From contig NZ_CP007451.1 in assembly GCF_000626635.1 (NCBI RefSeq), positions 3,171,501 through 3,235,500 on the forward strand: a stretch of DNA of 64,000 nt, given 5' to 3'. The translations under genes were made by a program, and so were the position numbers. This document shows positions 9,268 through 18,257 of this stretch, one piece after another. Numbering within the stretch: the stretch's first letter is position 1; every line of letters starts with the position of its first letter. A model generated the notes under the pieces. The model had not been told where the DNA came from and ran no database searches. It worked only from the letters and a program-made list of their open reading frames with translations. This stretch comes from Draconibacterium orientale. Its GTDB lineage: Bacteria; Bacteroidota; Bacteroidia; Bacteroidales; Prolixibacteraceae.

Positions 9268-11262
9268 ATGAAAAAACAATATAATCTTTTATTAGTAGTA
9301 CTACTTGGGGGGATCGCGTTTTTCACCTCGTGCGAAAACAATCTTCTTGACAGAGAGCCTCTTTCAAGTATTACTCCGGAGCAATACCTTTGGGATGAAT
9401 CGCAATTGGCAGCCTATTCCATTGATAGATATGGTGCTTTACCAACCCATGGTACATGGTCGTTTGGTACTTTCGGAAACGATGCCAATACCGATAACCA
9501 GGCCAGTATCGGTTACGATAATAAATATGCACCGGGCCAGTGGCGCGTAGGCCAATCGGGTGGCGAATGGAATTTCTGGAACATTAACCAGTGTAACTAT
9601 TTTCTGCAAACCGTTTTGCCACGCTGGAAAGCAGGCGAAATTACCGGTAGCACCGAAAAAGTTAATCACTATATCGGAGAAATGTATTTCTTCAGAGCAT
9701 GGGAATATTTCCAAAAAGTACAAACTATTGGCGATTGCCCTATTGTGAAAAGCGTACTGAAGGACGAACAAACCGAGCTGACCGAAGCCAGTAAGCGAAC
9801 GCCACGTTCGGAAGTGGTTCGTTTTATTGTTGCCGACCTCGATTCAGCCATTAATTTAATGATGGTTACCTCTCCTGATGCTGCACAAAACCGATTAAAT
9901 AAAGCTTGTGCACAGCTTCTGAAATCGCGGGTTACACTTTACGAAGCAACCTGGTTGAAGTATTTTAAAGGTACTGCTTTTGTACCGAACGGAACAGATT
10001 GGCCGGGAGCATCAAAAGCCTACAACGACGGCTACCAATTCCAGGCCGGAAGTATTGATGGCGAGATTGAATGGTTATTGAGCGAATCAATGGAAGCTGC
10101 AGCTGAAGTAGCCGATAATTATCCGCTGGTAGAAAACAACGGTATATTACAACAATCAACTGCTGATGCCAATAACCCTTATTTCGATATGTTTAGCGAT
10201 GTGGATATGTCGGGGTATGCCGAAGTTTTGTTGTGGAGACAATACGATAAAGGTTTAGGAATAACACATAACGTTCCGGTTTATGCCCAACGTGGTAACC
10301 ACGGAGTAGGCTTAACTAAAGGAATGGTTGATGGTTTTGTTATGGCAAATGGTTTACCTATTTATGCTGAAGGTTCAGGATATCACGGCGACGACTATGT
10401 TGAGGATGTGAGAACAGATCGCGACGGCAGATTGTGGTTATTCCTGAAACAGCCCGACCAGGTTAACGTACTTTACGAGTCGGTAGAAGGAACCCACGCT
10501 ACACCGGTTGAACCCGTTCCTGAAATTACAAACACAAACGTAGAACAAGGATACAGCACCGGATATGCAATTCGTAAAGGATTAAATTACGATGCAGCGC
10601 AATGTGCAAACGGTGGTGGTTACACCGGAGCAATTGTGTTCAGAGCAACCGAAGCTTATTTGAACTACATGGAAGCATGTTACGAAAAGAATGGTTCGCT
10701 GGATGGAAAGGCAAGCGCCTACTGGACAGCTATCAGAAACCGTGCAGGAGTAGATGCCGATTTCCAGAAAACAATTGCCAATACCAACATGGCCGAAGAA
10801 GCTAAAGGCGACTGGGGTGCATACTCGGCCGGTAGCCTAATCGACGAAACCTTGTATAACATCCGCCGCGAAAGACGTTGCGAGTTAATGGCTGAAGGAC
10901 TTCGCTGGATGGATTTAAAACGTTGGAGAGCACTGGATCAAATGATCGATGAGCCCTACCATGTTGAAGGTTTTAAACTTTGGGGACCAATGCTCGACTG
11001 GTACGATGCAGCTAAATTAACGCATAGCTCGGCTAATGCAAATGTATCTGCACCATCGGCAAGCGATTACCTGAGACCTTATGAAAAAACCGGAAAAGAA
11101 CTGGTGTACGAAGGATACCGTTGGACAATGGCACATTACCTGAGCCCAATTGCAACTCAACACTTCCTGATTACTTCGGAAAACGACGATACTTCTACTT
11201 CGCCGATTTATCAAAATCCGGGATGGTCAATTGAAGCGAATACATCTCCAACAGATTTATAA
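9268..11262 (+). CDS. SusD/RagB-family outer-membrane glycan-binding lipoprotein
   Basis: The product is a 664-residue surface lipoprotein that lids the SusC transporter and binds glycan. I chose ATG 9268 over the longer frame from 9163 because it gives a clean lipoprotein signal, MKKQYNLLLVVLLGGIAFF followed by TSC with the lipidated Cys at residue 22. The extra upstream residues would be translated from the palindromic repeat. The body shows SusD hallmarks: an N-terminal L-DREPLS segment, the RAWEYFQKVQTIGDCPIV helix of the TPR scaffold, and a C-terminal RRERRCELMAEGLRWMDLKRW motif typical of RagB/SusD proteins. It directly follows susC in the same orientation and is almost certainly co-transcribed. 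Confidence 0.95.
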   Translation: MKKQYNLLLVVLLGGIAFFTSCENNLLDREPLSSITPEQYLWDESQLAAYSIDRYGALPTHGTWSFGTFGNDANTDNQASIGYDNKYAPGQWRVGQSGGEWNFWNINQCNYFLQTVLPRWKAGEITGSTEKVNHYIGEMYFFRAWEYFQKVQTIGDCPIVKSVLKDEQTELTEASKRTPRSEVVRFIVADLDSAINLMMVTSPDAAQNRLNKACAQLLKSRVTLYEATWLKYFKGTAFVPNGTDWPGASKAYNDGYQFQAGSIDGEIEWLLSESMEAAAEVADNYPLVENNGILQQSTADANNPYFDMFSDVDMSGYAEVLLWRQYDKGLGITHNVPVYAQRGNHGVGLTKGMVDGFVMANGLPIYAEGSGYHGDDYVEDVRTDRDGRLWLFLKQPDQVNVLYESVEGTHATPVEPVPEITNTNVEQGYSTGYAIRKGLNYDAAQCANGGGYTGAIVFRATEAYLNYMEACYEKNGSLDGKASAYWTAIRNRAGVDADFQKTIANTNMAEEAKGDWGAYSAGSLIDETLYNIRRERRCELMAEGLRWMDLKRWRALDQMIDEPYHVEGFKLWGPMLDWYDAAKLTHSSANANVSAPSASDYLRPYEKTGKELVYEGYRWTMAHYLSPIATQHFLITSENDDTSTSPIYQNPGWSIEANTSPTDL

Positions 11263-11300
11263 AAGCAGGTTGTTTTTTTGAATCCTTTAAATGAATTAAA

Positions 11301-12821
11301 ATGAAAAATTTTAAAAGATATATGTCGAGATTGTCAGCAGTAGCACTTCTGCTTTCTCTGATTGTCGGATGTAACGACGATGACACTTTCGAGCCGATTA
11401 ACCCAAAGGCTGAATTTACTTACGAGATAAGTGCCGATAACCCATTCGAAGTGAGTTTTGTAAGTACCATTACCGATCGCGATTCGCTGCGCTGGAACTT
11501 TGGCGATGGCGAAACCTCTACTTTAGCTCACCCTTCGCATATTTATGCTGAAGTTGGTGCGTATGATTTAACTTTAACTGCCTATGGTGAGCCGGGTTCT
11601 GTTCCAACGGTAATCGATACAATAATAAACATTCAGGTTTTCGATCCGGAGGCAGACTTTTCCTATTCGGCAAGTACCGATAATCAGCTGGAAATTAAAT
11701 TTACGGCCTCAACCAGCTTTGCCAAATCGTATGCATGGGATTTTGGTGATGGCGGAACATCGGGTGTAAAGTCGCCAACACATATTTTCGACGAAGTTGG
11801 AACTTACACGGTAACCTTAACGGCCACCGGATTCGAGGGATCAACTCCAACTGTTGTTACCAAATCGGTAACTGTTGGCGAAGTTTTGGATAAACTTAGC
11901 GGTACTGTAATTGGTCACGAAGGATCGTGGGATGGCGTAAACGGTTTAATTGGTGCTGCACTTGACGGCGATTTATCAACCTTTGTTGATGCTGCAAGTG
12001 GCGACGAAGGATTTGTAGGTTACGACTTCGGCGAAGGCAACAAAGCCCGCATCAAGTTAATTCGCTATGCTCCACGTAATGGTTATACCGGTCGTGTTGT
12101 AGGTGCTGAAATCAGAGCTTCGAATGATGCCGACTACATGAATAATTACGATGTGCTGTATACAATTAGCGAAGAACCAGCCGAAGGAACACTTACAGAG
12201 GCTGCCATTTCGCTGACAAAAAGCTACCGCTATGTTTACTATTATTCGGCTCCGGGCGGGTATTGTAACGTGGCCGAAGTTGAATTTTATGGTGAGTTGA
12301 ATCCGTTTGAAGCAGGTTTGATCGATATGTCGAACTGGTCAGAGGCAGTAAATGTTGCCGGAATTTCTGTAGCGATTACTCCAAGTACTATTAGTTTTAG
12401 CGGAGGTGATGATAGCTGGCCTGGTACAGCTATTTATCAGCAGGTTACTGTTGAGGCAGGTACCTACAAACTCGATGGAAGTTTGATAATTGATGAGATT
12501 AATACGAATACCTGGTGCGAAATGTTCTTCAGTTCTGACGCGCCGCAGTCTGGTGTCGATTATTCTTCGGATGGTGGTTCAATGGCCGAGAATGGCGGAT
12601 TACAGGTTGCGTACAGTACCTGGAACGGAAGTCCGCAAACAGTGGGAACATATGATTTCTCGAGTACTGATGAAGGAGGAATGAATACTGCCGGTAATTA
12701 TCCAACCGACGGAATATACACCTTTAGCGAGCCTGCAACTTTTTATATTGTAATTAAAAGTGGAGCCGCACAGGCGTATAACTTTACACTGAATAAATTA
12801 GCATTTAGTAAGGTAAACTAG
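11301..12821 (+). CDS. PKD-domain surface lipoprotein of the SusCD locus
   Basis: This 506-residue lipoprotein has a signal peptide ending in LIVGC (lipidated Cys 24). Two PKD domains follow (about 36-110 and 115-190), each with the hallmark WxFGDG motif (WNFGDGETS, WDFGDGGTS). Residues about 195-330 look like a discoidin-type beta sandwich (AALDGDLSTFVDA, YDFGEG, AEIRAS). The last 170 residues form a separate beta-rich domain of unknown function that may belong to the DUF5013 group. It lies 38 bases after susD. Proteins in this position usually are surface glycan-binding proteins (SusE/F or SGBP) that feed the SusCD pair; that role is inferred from position and domains. No catalytic domain is visible. 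Confidence 0.85.
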   Translation: MKNFKRYMSRLSAVALLLSLIVGCNDDDTFEPINPKAEFTYEISADNPFEVSFVSTITDRDSLRWNFGDGETSTLAHPSHIYAEVGAYDLTLTAYGEPGSVPTVIDTIINIQVFDPEADFSYSASTDNQLEIKFTASTSFAKSYAWDFGDGGTSGVKSPTHIFDEVGTYTVTLTATGFEGSTPTVVTKSVTVGEVLDKLSGTVIGHEGSWDGVNGLIGAALDGDLSTFVDAASGDEGFVGYDFGEGNKARIKLIRYAPRNGYTGRVVGAEIRASNDADYMNNYDVLYTISEEPAEGTLTEAAISLTKSYRYVYYYSAPGGYCNVAEVEFYGELNPFEAGLIDMSNWSEAVNVAGISVAITPSTISFSGGDDSWPGTAIYQQVTVEAGTYKLDGSLIIDEINTNTWCEMFFSSDAPQSGVDYSSDGGSMAENGGLQVAYSTWNGSPQTVGTYDFSSTDEGGMNTAGNYPTDGIYTFSEPATFYIVIKSGAAQAYNFTLNKLAFSKVN

Positions 12822-12852
12822 TTGCAAACTGGTTGTTTATAGTTTTTAAAAT

Positions 12853-12868
12853 GAGGCTGTCCAAAAAG
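12853..12868. repeat. Left terminal inverted repeat of the IS element
   Basis: GAGGCTGTCCAAAAAG, exact inverted copy of 14612-14627. Confidence 0.9.
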
Positions 12869-12881
12869 GCGGTCTCTTTTT

Positions 12882-14552
12882 TTATGCTGCAATTTCAGAA
12901 TAGTAGTTTTTCATCCAGATTTTAGATTGTTGCTTTTTCAAGTTGTTGTTTTTTGTGCTTACTACTTCAAAAACAACAATAATGGCCCAAAAGACTGTTT
13001 TTTCCCGTTTTGAGGACATAATTATAGCTATTATCTTCCTCAGGTTATGCCCGATTGCCATTAAACCAAACTCGATTTCAACTTTGCTCAATCCCCGGAG
13101 GGTAAACCGGTTAAATTTGTTGTTCGATTTCAGCTGTCCGAATACAGCTTCGGGCTCAATGGGGCGTTTGCTCCGATGGTAAAGTCCTTCATCGCTCAAC
13201 AGTTTATCGCGTGCAATTTGTCGTAAACGATTCAGGTTGTGGTTAACTTCGATTTTCCGATCTCCTTTGGCTTTGTGGCATTGCCCCCGTAGCGGACAGC
13301 CCGTGCAGTTTTGTGCCTGGTAAATACTCACCTGGTAATCGAATCCCAGCTCTGATTTCCGTTTTCCTTTACCTGCGTTATGCAGGTGTTGTCCCATGGG
13401 GCATACATAATAGTCCTGCTCCTGGTTGTAGTACAGGTTTGCCTGCAGAAAAACATTGTTCCTGTAGCTTCTTTTTTGTTCTTTATGAAAGTAGTTATAC
13501 TTGACAAAAGCCTGGATATCTTTATTTTCCAGGTGCTGGTAATTTTCTTCGCTTCCATAGCCTGAGTCGGCCACAACGGTAGATGATTGTTTGTTGTAGA
13601 GTGCTTCAAACTGGTCGAGATGCGGAATTAGTGTAGCTGTATCGCCGGGGCGCTGGTGAAGTGAAAAGCCTGTAATAAACTGGTTTTCGGTACTGATTTG
13701 CGTGTTGTAAGCCGGCTTTAACTGGCCGTTTTTCATATGGTCTTCTTTCATGCGCATGAAAGTGGCATCGGTATCGGTTTTCGAGTAACTGTTACGGGTG
13801 CCCAGTGTTTCCAATTGCTGTTCATACTTTTGAAGTCGTGGCAATGCATCTTCTTCCAGTTGTTTTACCTGTTTTTGCTGTTTCTTATCCAGTTTCGACC
13901 GTTGCTCGTTTAGTTGACCGATTTTCTTCTTAAGCAACACTGCATTAACTGGTTGCGGCTGATCGTCTTCTGTTTGTTCAGCAGAATCGACATCAATACT
14001 TGCCTCAATATCTTTTAAAACAGTCTGGATTTTATGTTCAAGTTTCTCCTTGTATTTTTCAACCGACCCACGCCAAACAAAAGTATAGCGGTTAGATGCT
14101 GCCTCGATTTTCGTCCCATCTATGTACTGAACATCGAGGCTCACATAGCCCATCTCTGCCATTAGCTGTACCATTTGGGCAAACAAGGTTTGGATCTGGT
14201 GTTTCAGTTTCTGACTGCGAAAGTTGTTGATCGTTCGGAAATTAGGCGTTGCCTCGCCTGAAAGCCACATGTAATGGATGTTTTCTTCCAACTGGCGTGC
14301 AATCTTCCGGCATGAATAAACATTGTTCAGATAGCTGTAGAACAGGATCTTAAGCATGATCCGAGGGTGATAAGAACTGGTGCCACCACCTTTGTAGGTC
14401 GATAAAATATCGTCGATGTTTAAACCATCAACTATCTGGTTAACAAGACGAACAGGGTGATTAGCCGCTATTTTATCGCTTAAATTACTTGGAAACAGCA
14501 TCGATTGCTGGGAAGTAACGCTTTTAAATCGTACGTTTGATCTTATTGTCAT
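12882..14552 (-). CDS. IS1182-family DDE transposase
   Basis: The product is a 556-residue transposase of the IS1182 group. The N-terminal part ([36 protein letters not shown]) is the DUF772/InsH N-terminal domain. The catalytic acids fit the DDE pattern: Asp in YIDGTKIEA, Asp in [13 protein letters not shown], and Glu in [17 protein letters not shown]. Between them is a charged, Gln/Lys/Glu-rich insertion (about residues 165-265) and a cysteine cluster ([17 protein letters not shown]) typical of this family. I chose the ATG at 14552 ([12 protein letters not shown]); an upstream TTG at 14606 would start within the terminal hairpin. The frame is uninterrupted, so the element may still be active. 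Confidence 0.92.
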   Translation of the reverse strand: MTIRSNVRFKSVTSQQSMLFPSNLSDKIAANHPVRLVNQIVDGLNIDDILSTYKGGGTSSYHPRIMLKILFYSYLNNVYSCRKIARQLEENIHYMWLSGEATPNFRTINNFRSQKLKHQIQTLFAQMVQLMAEMGYVSLDVQYIDGTKIEAASNRYTFVWRGSVEKYKEKLEHKIQTVLKDIEASIDVDSAEQTEDDQPQPVNAVLLKKKIGQLNEQRSKLDKKQQKQVKQLEEDALPRLQKYEQQLETLGTRNSYSKTDTDATFMRMKEDHMKNGQLKPAYNTQISTENQFITGFSLHQRPGDTATLIPHLDQFEALYNKQSSTVVADSGYGSEENYQHLENKDIQAFVKYNYFHKEQKRSYRNNVFLQANLYYNQEQDYYVCPMGQHLHNAGKGKRKSELGFDYQVSIYQAQNCTGCPLRGQCHKAKGDRKIEVNHNLNRLRQIARDKLLSDEGLYHRSKRPIEPEAVFGQLKSNNKFNRFTLRGLSKVEIEFGLMAIGHNLRKIIAIIMSSKREKTVFWAIIVVFEVVSTKNNNLKKQQSKIWMKNYYSEIAA

Positions 14553-14611
14553 ATCCACCTTTAAGATACAAATCTTAAAGGGACAATAAAAACAAAGGCT
14601 GTCCAATTTTA

Positions 14612-14627
14612 CTTTTTGGACAGCCTC
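14612..14627. repeat. Right terminal inverted repeat of the IS element
   Basis: CTTTTTGGACAGCCTC, exact inverted copy of 12853-12868. Confidence 0.9.
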
Positions 14628-14647
14628 TTTTTATGTGGCCAGGTTTG

Positions 14648-15619
14648 TTACTCGTCATCATCATCAGATGAAGGCATTTTGAAAGAACCGAGATTTGTAA
14701 TTTGATAAGTCGAAAGATCGTATCTTGATTTTACGTTGTCATCTACACGGGTAACCTGCATTTTGTTAACGTCGCCCGATGTTTTATCTTTTGATGTCGA
14801 TTCCATTACATAACCGTATCCCATGCCGTTAGTTAATGCGCTGGTTTTGAAAAGTGTGCTGAAGAAGTCGCGATTGCTGGTTTTTAATTCTTCGGTAATC
14901 CAAAAATCCGATTCTACTTCGTCGGTATTATAGATGTACTGGTGGCATTGGTAGCCCGCAATATTTTTTGTTTTCCCGGTCTTTTTAACATCAGGGTGTG
15001 TGTAGCTCAAATCTGGCATTTCTTCATCACTATCAACTTCATCGGAGCTAAAATCTTCCAGGTTTTCGAAAAAGGTGCCAATGCCATATACGATACCTGT
15101 TTTCTCTCCATCGTTATTATTCAGTATAATCATGGCATTGTTTTTTGTGTCAATAATAAACATACCTTGTTCATTATCTCCAAAATCATTGGAAACAACC
15201 TCATATGCCAGGTTGCCGGTTTGGGCATTCAAGTATGTGATAAATTCTCCGTTGTGCGTTTGTTGTCCTTCGTTATCGTACATTTCAAGATGCATCTGTA
15301 TGAGTTGGTTAAATAAATAGGCATCATCAATAGCTACCGGGTCACCAGTCATTCCAAATCCCTGTAACATCGAGCTCATCCGATTCTGCATGGCATCTTC
15401 GTTAGAACTGTTGTTCCCTTCTTCTGTTCCGGAAATTGAATCGATGGAATTTTCAACTTTATCAAGGCCTTTGTCTAGTTCCTCATCAATCTTATCATCG
15501 AGGCGCTTTTCAATTTTGTTTTTGGTCTTTTTCTTTACACGATCTAATAAACTTTGCCCACAAGCTACCTGAACAAATAGTATCGATAAAACTGATAATA
15601 GTGCGATTCTTAGTTTCAT
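14648..15619 (-). CDS. Secreted DUF4412-type protein
   Basis: This 323-residue protein starts with a signal peptide (MKLRIALLSVLSILFVQVACGQ). A highly charged helical segment follows (about residues 25-65, KKKTKNKIEKRLDDKIDEELDKGLD), then a beta-rich domain (about 110-315) with the features of DUF4412 proteins of Bacteroidota (MYDNEGQQTHNGEFITYLN, GYQCHQYIY). The C-terminus is acidic (SSDDDDE). The VACG stretch could be read as a lipobox, but CGQSLL after it also fits a signal peptidase I site. It is likely periplasmic or outer-membrane associated; no function is known to me for the family. It sits just beyond the insertion sequence, which did not disrupt it. Confidence 0.7.
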   Translation of the reverse strand: MKLRIALLSVLSILFVQVACGQSLLDRVKKKTKNKIEKRLDDKIDEELDKGLDKVENSIDSISGTEEGNNSSNEDAMQNRMSSMLQGFGMTGDPVAIDDAYLFNQLIQMHLEMYDNEGQQTHNGEFITYLNAQTGNLAYEVVSNDFGDNEQGMFIIDTKNNAMIILNNNDGEKTGIVYGIGTFFENLEDFSSDEVDSDEEMPDLSYTHPDVKKTGKTKNIAGYQCHQYIYNTDEVESDFWITEELKTSNRDFFSTLFKTSALTNGMGYGYVMESTSKDKTSGDVNKMQVTRVDDNVKSRYDLSTYQITNLGSFKMPSSDDDDE

Positions 15620-15790
15620 ATGCTAATAGTTTTAATTCAGAAAATGAAATATAAATTTCGGACATTTTTAGATCAAAGTCAATTTCAATGTATTGCCATT
15701 TTGTTAAAAAAGTAATACAAGACCTTTTTTGTTTCTGAAAAATGCCTGTAAAAAGAGGGTACAACTAAACAATGCAACGAGTTTTTTTTG

Positions 15791-16441
15791 TTAAAGGCTG
15801 TATAATACCGAGAAGAAATGCATAATACTTCCGGCCAAAACAAACAGGTGCCAAATTCCGTGGCTGTATTTTAAGTTTCTCCACGCGTAAAAGATAACAC
15901 CTATTGAATAACAGGCTCCACCAATAAACAAAAAGGCAATGCTCGACGTGGGCAGATTTCTAACAATCGGGCCAATAGCCAATAAAAACATCCAGCCCAT
16001 GGCCAGGTAAATGCCAACCATTAATTTCCGGAAACGGGTTAAATAAATTGAGCGGACTACCATTCCGGCTATGGCCAAAGTCCATATTATTCCAAAAAGA
16101 GTCCAGCCCAAAGCTCCACGAATTGTGGTGAGTACAAATGGCGTGTAGGTGCCTGCTATAAGTAAAAATATGGCGGCATGATCGAATCGAACAAACAGGT
16201 TCTTTAATTTTTCGCGGGTGAAGCTATGGTAAAGCGTTGATGACAAATAGAGCAAAACCAAACTGCTCCCGAAAATACTGAAACTTACCACATGCCATAC
16301 GTTGCCTTTTATACTTGCAAATACGACTAAAAGTACAAGCGCAGCAATACTTAGCAAAGTCCCAATTCCATGGGTGATACTATTAAATATCTCCTCTCCA
16401 ATTGATAATGTGCGATATCCGGCTTCAACTTTTTTTCTCAT
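15791..16441 (-). CDS. Hemolysin III family (PAQR-type) integral membrane protein
   Basis: The product is about 216 residues from the chosen ATG at 16441 (MRKKVEAGYRTLSIGEEIFN); an earlier ATG at 16462 would add seven residues. It has seven predicted hydrophobic segments and the family signature residues: EEIFNSITHG near the N-terminus, STLYHSF in the middle with a metal-ligand His, FDHAAIFLLIAGTYTPF, and a C-terminal HxxxH-type pair in HGIWHLFVLAGSIMHFFSV. These His/Asp positions form the zinc site of the PAQR superfamily. Despite the family name, bacterial members are thought to act in membrane lipid homeostasis rather than as toxins. It stands alone between unrelated genes. Confidence 0.9.
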   Translation of the reverse strand: MRKKVEAGYRTLSIGEEIFNSITHGIGTLLSIAALVLLVVFASIKGNVWHVVSFSIFGSSLVLLYLSSTLYHSFTREKLKNLFVRFDHAAIFLLIAGTYTPFVLTTIRGALGWTLFGIIWTLAIAGMVVRSIYLTRFRKLMVGIYLAMGWMFLLAIGPIVRNLPTSSIAFLFIGGACYSIGVIFYAWRNLKYSHGIWHLFVLAGSIMHFFSVLYSL

Positions 16442-16601
16442 AATCGTTGCTTTTCGAAGCAAATTTAATTCTATCCGAAATTACTTAAAAATATCGTTGT
16501 TGGATTAGAATATGTTTAGTATAAATAAGTTGGAATAATAATGTTTTGTTAGCCAGTTTGTTATTGAAATCGTTTTTAAAGTATTTAGAATTGTGAAGGA
16601 A

Positions 16602-17108
16602 CTATTTTGGCCCAATTAACTCGATAAAATTTCCATCGGGATCTTGAACCAGCAGGAAAAAGCTATTCTCTCCGTTTTGTGATGGTTTGCCGCTTAATAC
16701 TTTTACCCTGTGTTCTTCTACACGGTCTAAAACAGGTTGCAGGTGCTTCACCATTAAAGTAATGTATTGCATTCCGGTGTCGTCGCTCATAAATTTCTGT
16801 TTCGGGTGTTTGGCTTTTGTTCCCAGGCTCATCAGTTTCCATTCGCTGGCTTCTTCACTGTCTTCCAGTTTTAAAATGGTAACATCCAGCTGGTAACTAT
16901 CTGTTAATCCCAGCTCGGTACATTGTTCTTTCGAAACCGAAAATTCGCCGGTTTTTACCATTCCAATAACATTGGTGTAAAAATCGATTGATTTTTCGAG
17001 GTCTTCAACAACAACGCCAACGCCAATTGCCGATTTGCTAAAGTTGCTTTGTGCTACCGAAAAAAGTGCAAAAAGAATCAGGAAAAGAGAAAATAGACTT
17101 TTTTTCAT
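16602..17108 (-). CDS. Secreted VOC-superfamily (glyoxalase-like) protein
   Basis: The 168-residue product carries a signal peptide (MKKSLFSLFLILFALFSVAQS) and one vicinal-oxygen-chelate domain (about residues 26-165). Signature elements are GVVVEDLEKSIDFYTNVIGM at the N-terminal beta-alpha unit and FFLLVQDPDGNFIELIGPK at the C-terminus, where the Glu of FIEL is a likely metal ligand. The export signal is unusual for glyoxalase-type enzymes, which are mostly cytosolic, so a periplasmic role such as binding or modifying a small molecule is possible. The substrate cannot be predicted. It is a single gene with no operon partner. Confidence 0.8.
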   Translation of the reverse strand: MKKSLFSLFLILFALFSVAQSNFSKSAIGVGVVVEDLEKSIDFYTNVIGMVKTGEFSVSKEQCTELGLTDSYQLDVTILKLEDSEEASEWKLMSLGTKAKHPKQKFMSDDTGMQYITLMVKHLQPVLDRVEEHRVKVLSGKPSQNGENSFFLLVQDPDGNFIELIGPK

Positions 17109-17170
17109 TGTTCTAGATTTAATTGATTTTTAGTGAATGTAAATTTATAGAATTAAAGAGAATAAATAAA

Positions 17171-17200
17171 TTGGCGGGAAATAAAGTTCGTCTATCTTTA
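17171..17200 (+). promoter_or_regulatory. Candidate Bacteroidota promoter for the 17215 gene
   Basis: TTG at 17171-17173, 19 bases, then TATCTTTA at 17193-17200 (one mismatch to TAnnTTTG). Transcription would start only a few bases before the ATG at 17215, giving an almost leaderless message. Confidence 0.45.
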
Positions 17201-17214
17201 TAAAAAGAACAAAA

Positions 17215-17622
17215 ATGAAGTTACCTGTTGTAAATAATACCAACCTGGAAAACCTGATGGACAAGGCTGAGATTGTTCAGCAAACGGCCGAGCAGATCAT
17301 GAAAGATTTTGGAATGTTTGGCGTTGAAATTACTTTTTCGGGCAATATCGACAATGCTTATCAGGAGCTGCACCAACAGCTGATTGACCAGATAACAGGG
17401 CTTGTGGAAACCAACTACGACTTGTTGTTATCAGTACTTTACCAGGTTGATATTACCAATCGCGAGATTGTTCAGGCCGAGCAGGATTTGCCTCATTATT
17501 CGCATATCGAAATTATTGCGCACCAGGTGATAGCCCGCGATTTGAAAAAGGTTTTGCTACGCCGGTATTTTAAAATGAAAGATGAGGAAGGCGGATTAGA
17601 AAGGGGTATTGACAAAACATGA
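17215..17622 (+). CDS. Conserved hypothetical protein, mostly alpha-helical
   Basis: This 135-residue cytosolic protein has no signal peptide or membrane segment. It is rich in Glu, Gln and hydrophobic residues with a helical pattern (DKAEIVQQTAEQIMKDF, YQELHQQLIDQITGLV, IIAHQVIARDLKKVLLRRYF) and a charged C-terminal tail. I do not recognise a named family. It has its own candidate promoter and a downstream hairpin terminator, so it is probably transcribed alone. The strong codon pattern and clean boundaries support a real gene. Confidence 0.7.
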   Translation: MKLPVVNNTNLENLMDKAEIVQQTAEQIMKDFGMFGVEITFSGNIDNAYQELHQQLIDQITGLVETNYDLLLSVLYQVDITNREIVQAEQDLPHYSHIEIIAHQVIARDLKKVLLRRYFKMKDEEGGLERGIDKT

Positions 17623-17644
17623 AAAAGCGCCTTACGACGCTTTT
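17623..17644 (+). terminator. Intrinsic terminator after the 17215 gene
   Basis: AAAAGCG (17623-17629) pairs with CGCTTTT (17638-17644), followed by a T-rich run. The A-rich 5' side allows it to serve the convergent gene as well. Confidence 0.6.
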
Positions 17645-17664
17645 CTGTTTTCTATTTTACTTTT

Positions 17665-18114
17665 TTAATAGCCAAAAACATAGCGGATATTAAACCCGAA
17701 ACCCTTTGCATGAAAATCGGTTTCTTCAACGATACTTATTGCCGGACGCCAATCGGCTCCCAGTGCAACAGGGATGTTGTTAAAATGATATTCCAGCCCA
17801 ATTTCTCCTACTGCTCCCAGCCAAAACGGATCGTCAATCCAAACATACGGGCCGGCTCCAACATACCAGTAAAACGCTTCCCTGTCAATCGGGCGGTACA
17901 GGAAATCCCACAGCAGATCAACTCCAACTCCATCTCCTATTGAAAGATCGGCATGAATGCGGCTAAATTTGCCGGTGCTAAAAATACCGTCAATAGCAAC
18001 ATTTCCGCCTGAAATATCACCAAAACGAACACCAAGTTCTTGTGCATTTGATGAAACAATTCCACCAATTACTATAGCTAAAACAGCTATAAGTTTTACC
18101 ATTGTTTTTTTCAT
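17665..18114 (-). CDS. Putative outer-membrane beta-barrel protein
   Basis: The product is 149 residues from the chosen ATG at 18114 (MKKTMVKLIAVLAIVIGGIVSSNAQ), which opens with a clean signal peptide; the frame extends upstream to 18186 but without a signal-like start. The mature part alternates polar and aromatic residues (LLWDFLYRP, FYWYVGAGPYVW, GAVGEIGLEYHF) and ends in an aromatic, FNIRYVFGY, as outer-membrane barrels do. It resembles small porin-fold proteins of Bacteroidota of unknown function. It is convergent with the 17215 gene. Confidence 0.7.
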   Translation of the reverse strand: MKKTMVKLIAVLAIVIGGIVSSNAQELGVRFGDISGGNVAIDGIFSTGKFSRIHADLSIGDGVGVDLLWDFLYRPIDREAFYWYVGAGPYVWIDDPFWLGAVGEIGLEYHFNNIPVALGADWRPAISIVEETDFHAKGFGFNIRYVFGY

Positions 18115-18257
18115 AATATTGAATTTAATGTTATGTGTTTTTTTTGAATCGGAAAGAACATAAGTAACAACGTTTATTTTATCCATTTAACAAAAACTCA
18201 AAAGGATAGTTTTAGCCCGACATAAATTTGGTACGAGAAATGCTTATCGCTAAGGAT

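Larger units (their letters stand above)
12853..14627. mobile_element. IS1182-type insertion sequence, apparently intact
   Basis: The element is 1775 bp long and is bounded by perfect 16-bp terminal inverted repeats (GAGGCTGTCCAAAAAG at 12853-12868 and its complement at 14612-14627). It contains one full transposase gene on the minus strand. The flanking bases (AAAAT to the left, TTTTTA to the right) do not show an obvious target duplication. Near the right end the inner copy AGGCTGTCCAA (14596-14606) pairs with the terminal repeat to form a hairpin just upstream of the transposase, possibly limiting read-through expression. It sits between two convergent genes and interrupts neither. Confidence 0.9.

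Noticed and set aside
9129-9341. Minus-strand frame with the C-L-P-V-G-R-Q sequence
   Set aside because: It is a translation of the palindromic repeat and the start of susD on the wrong strand.
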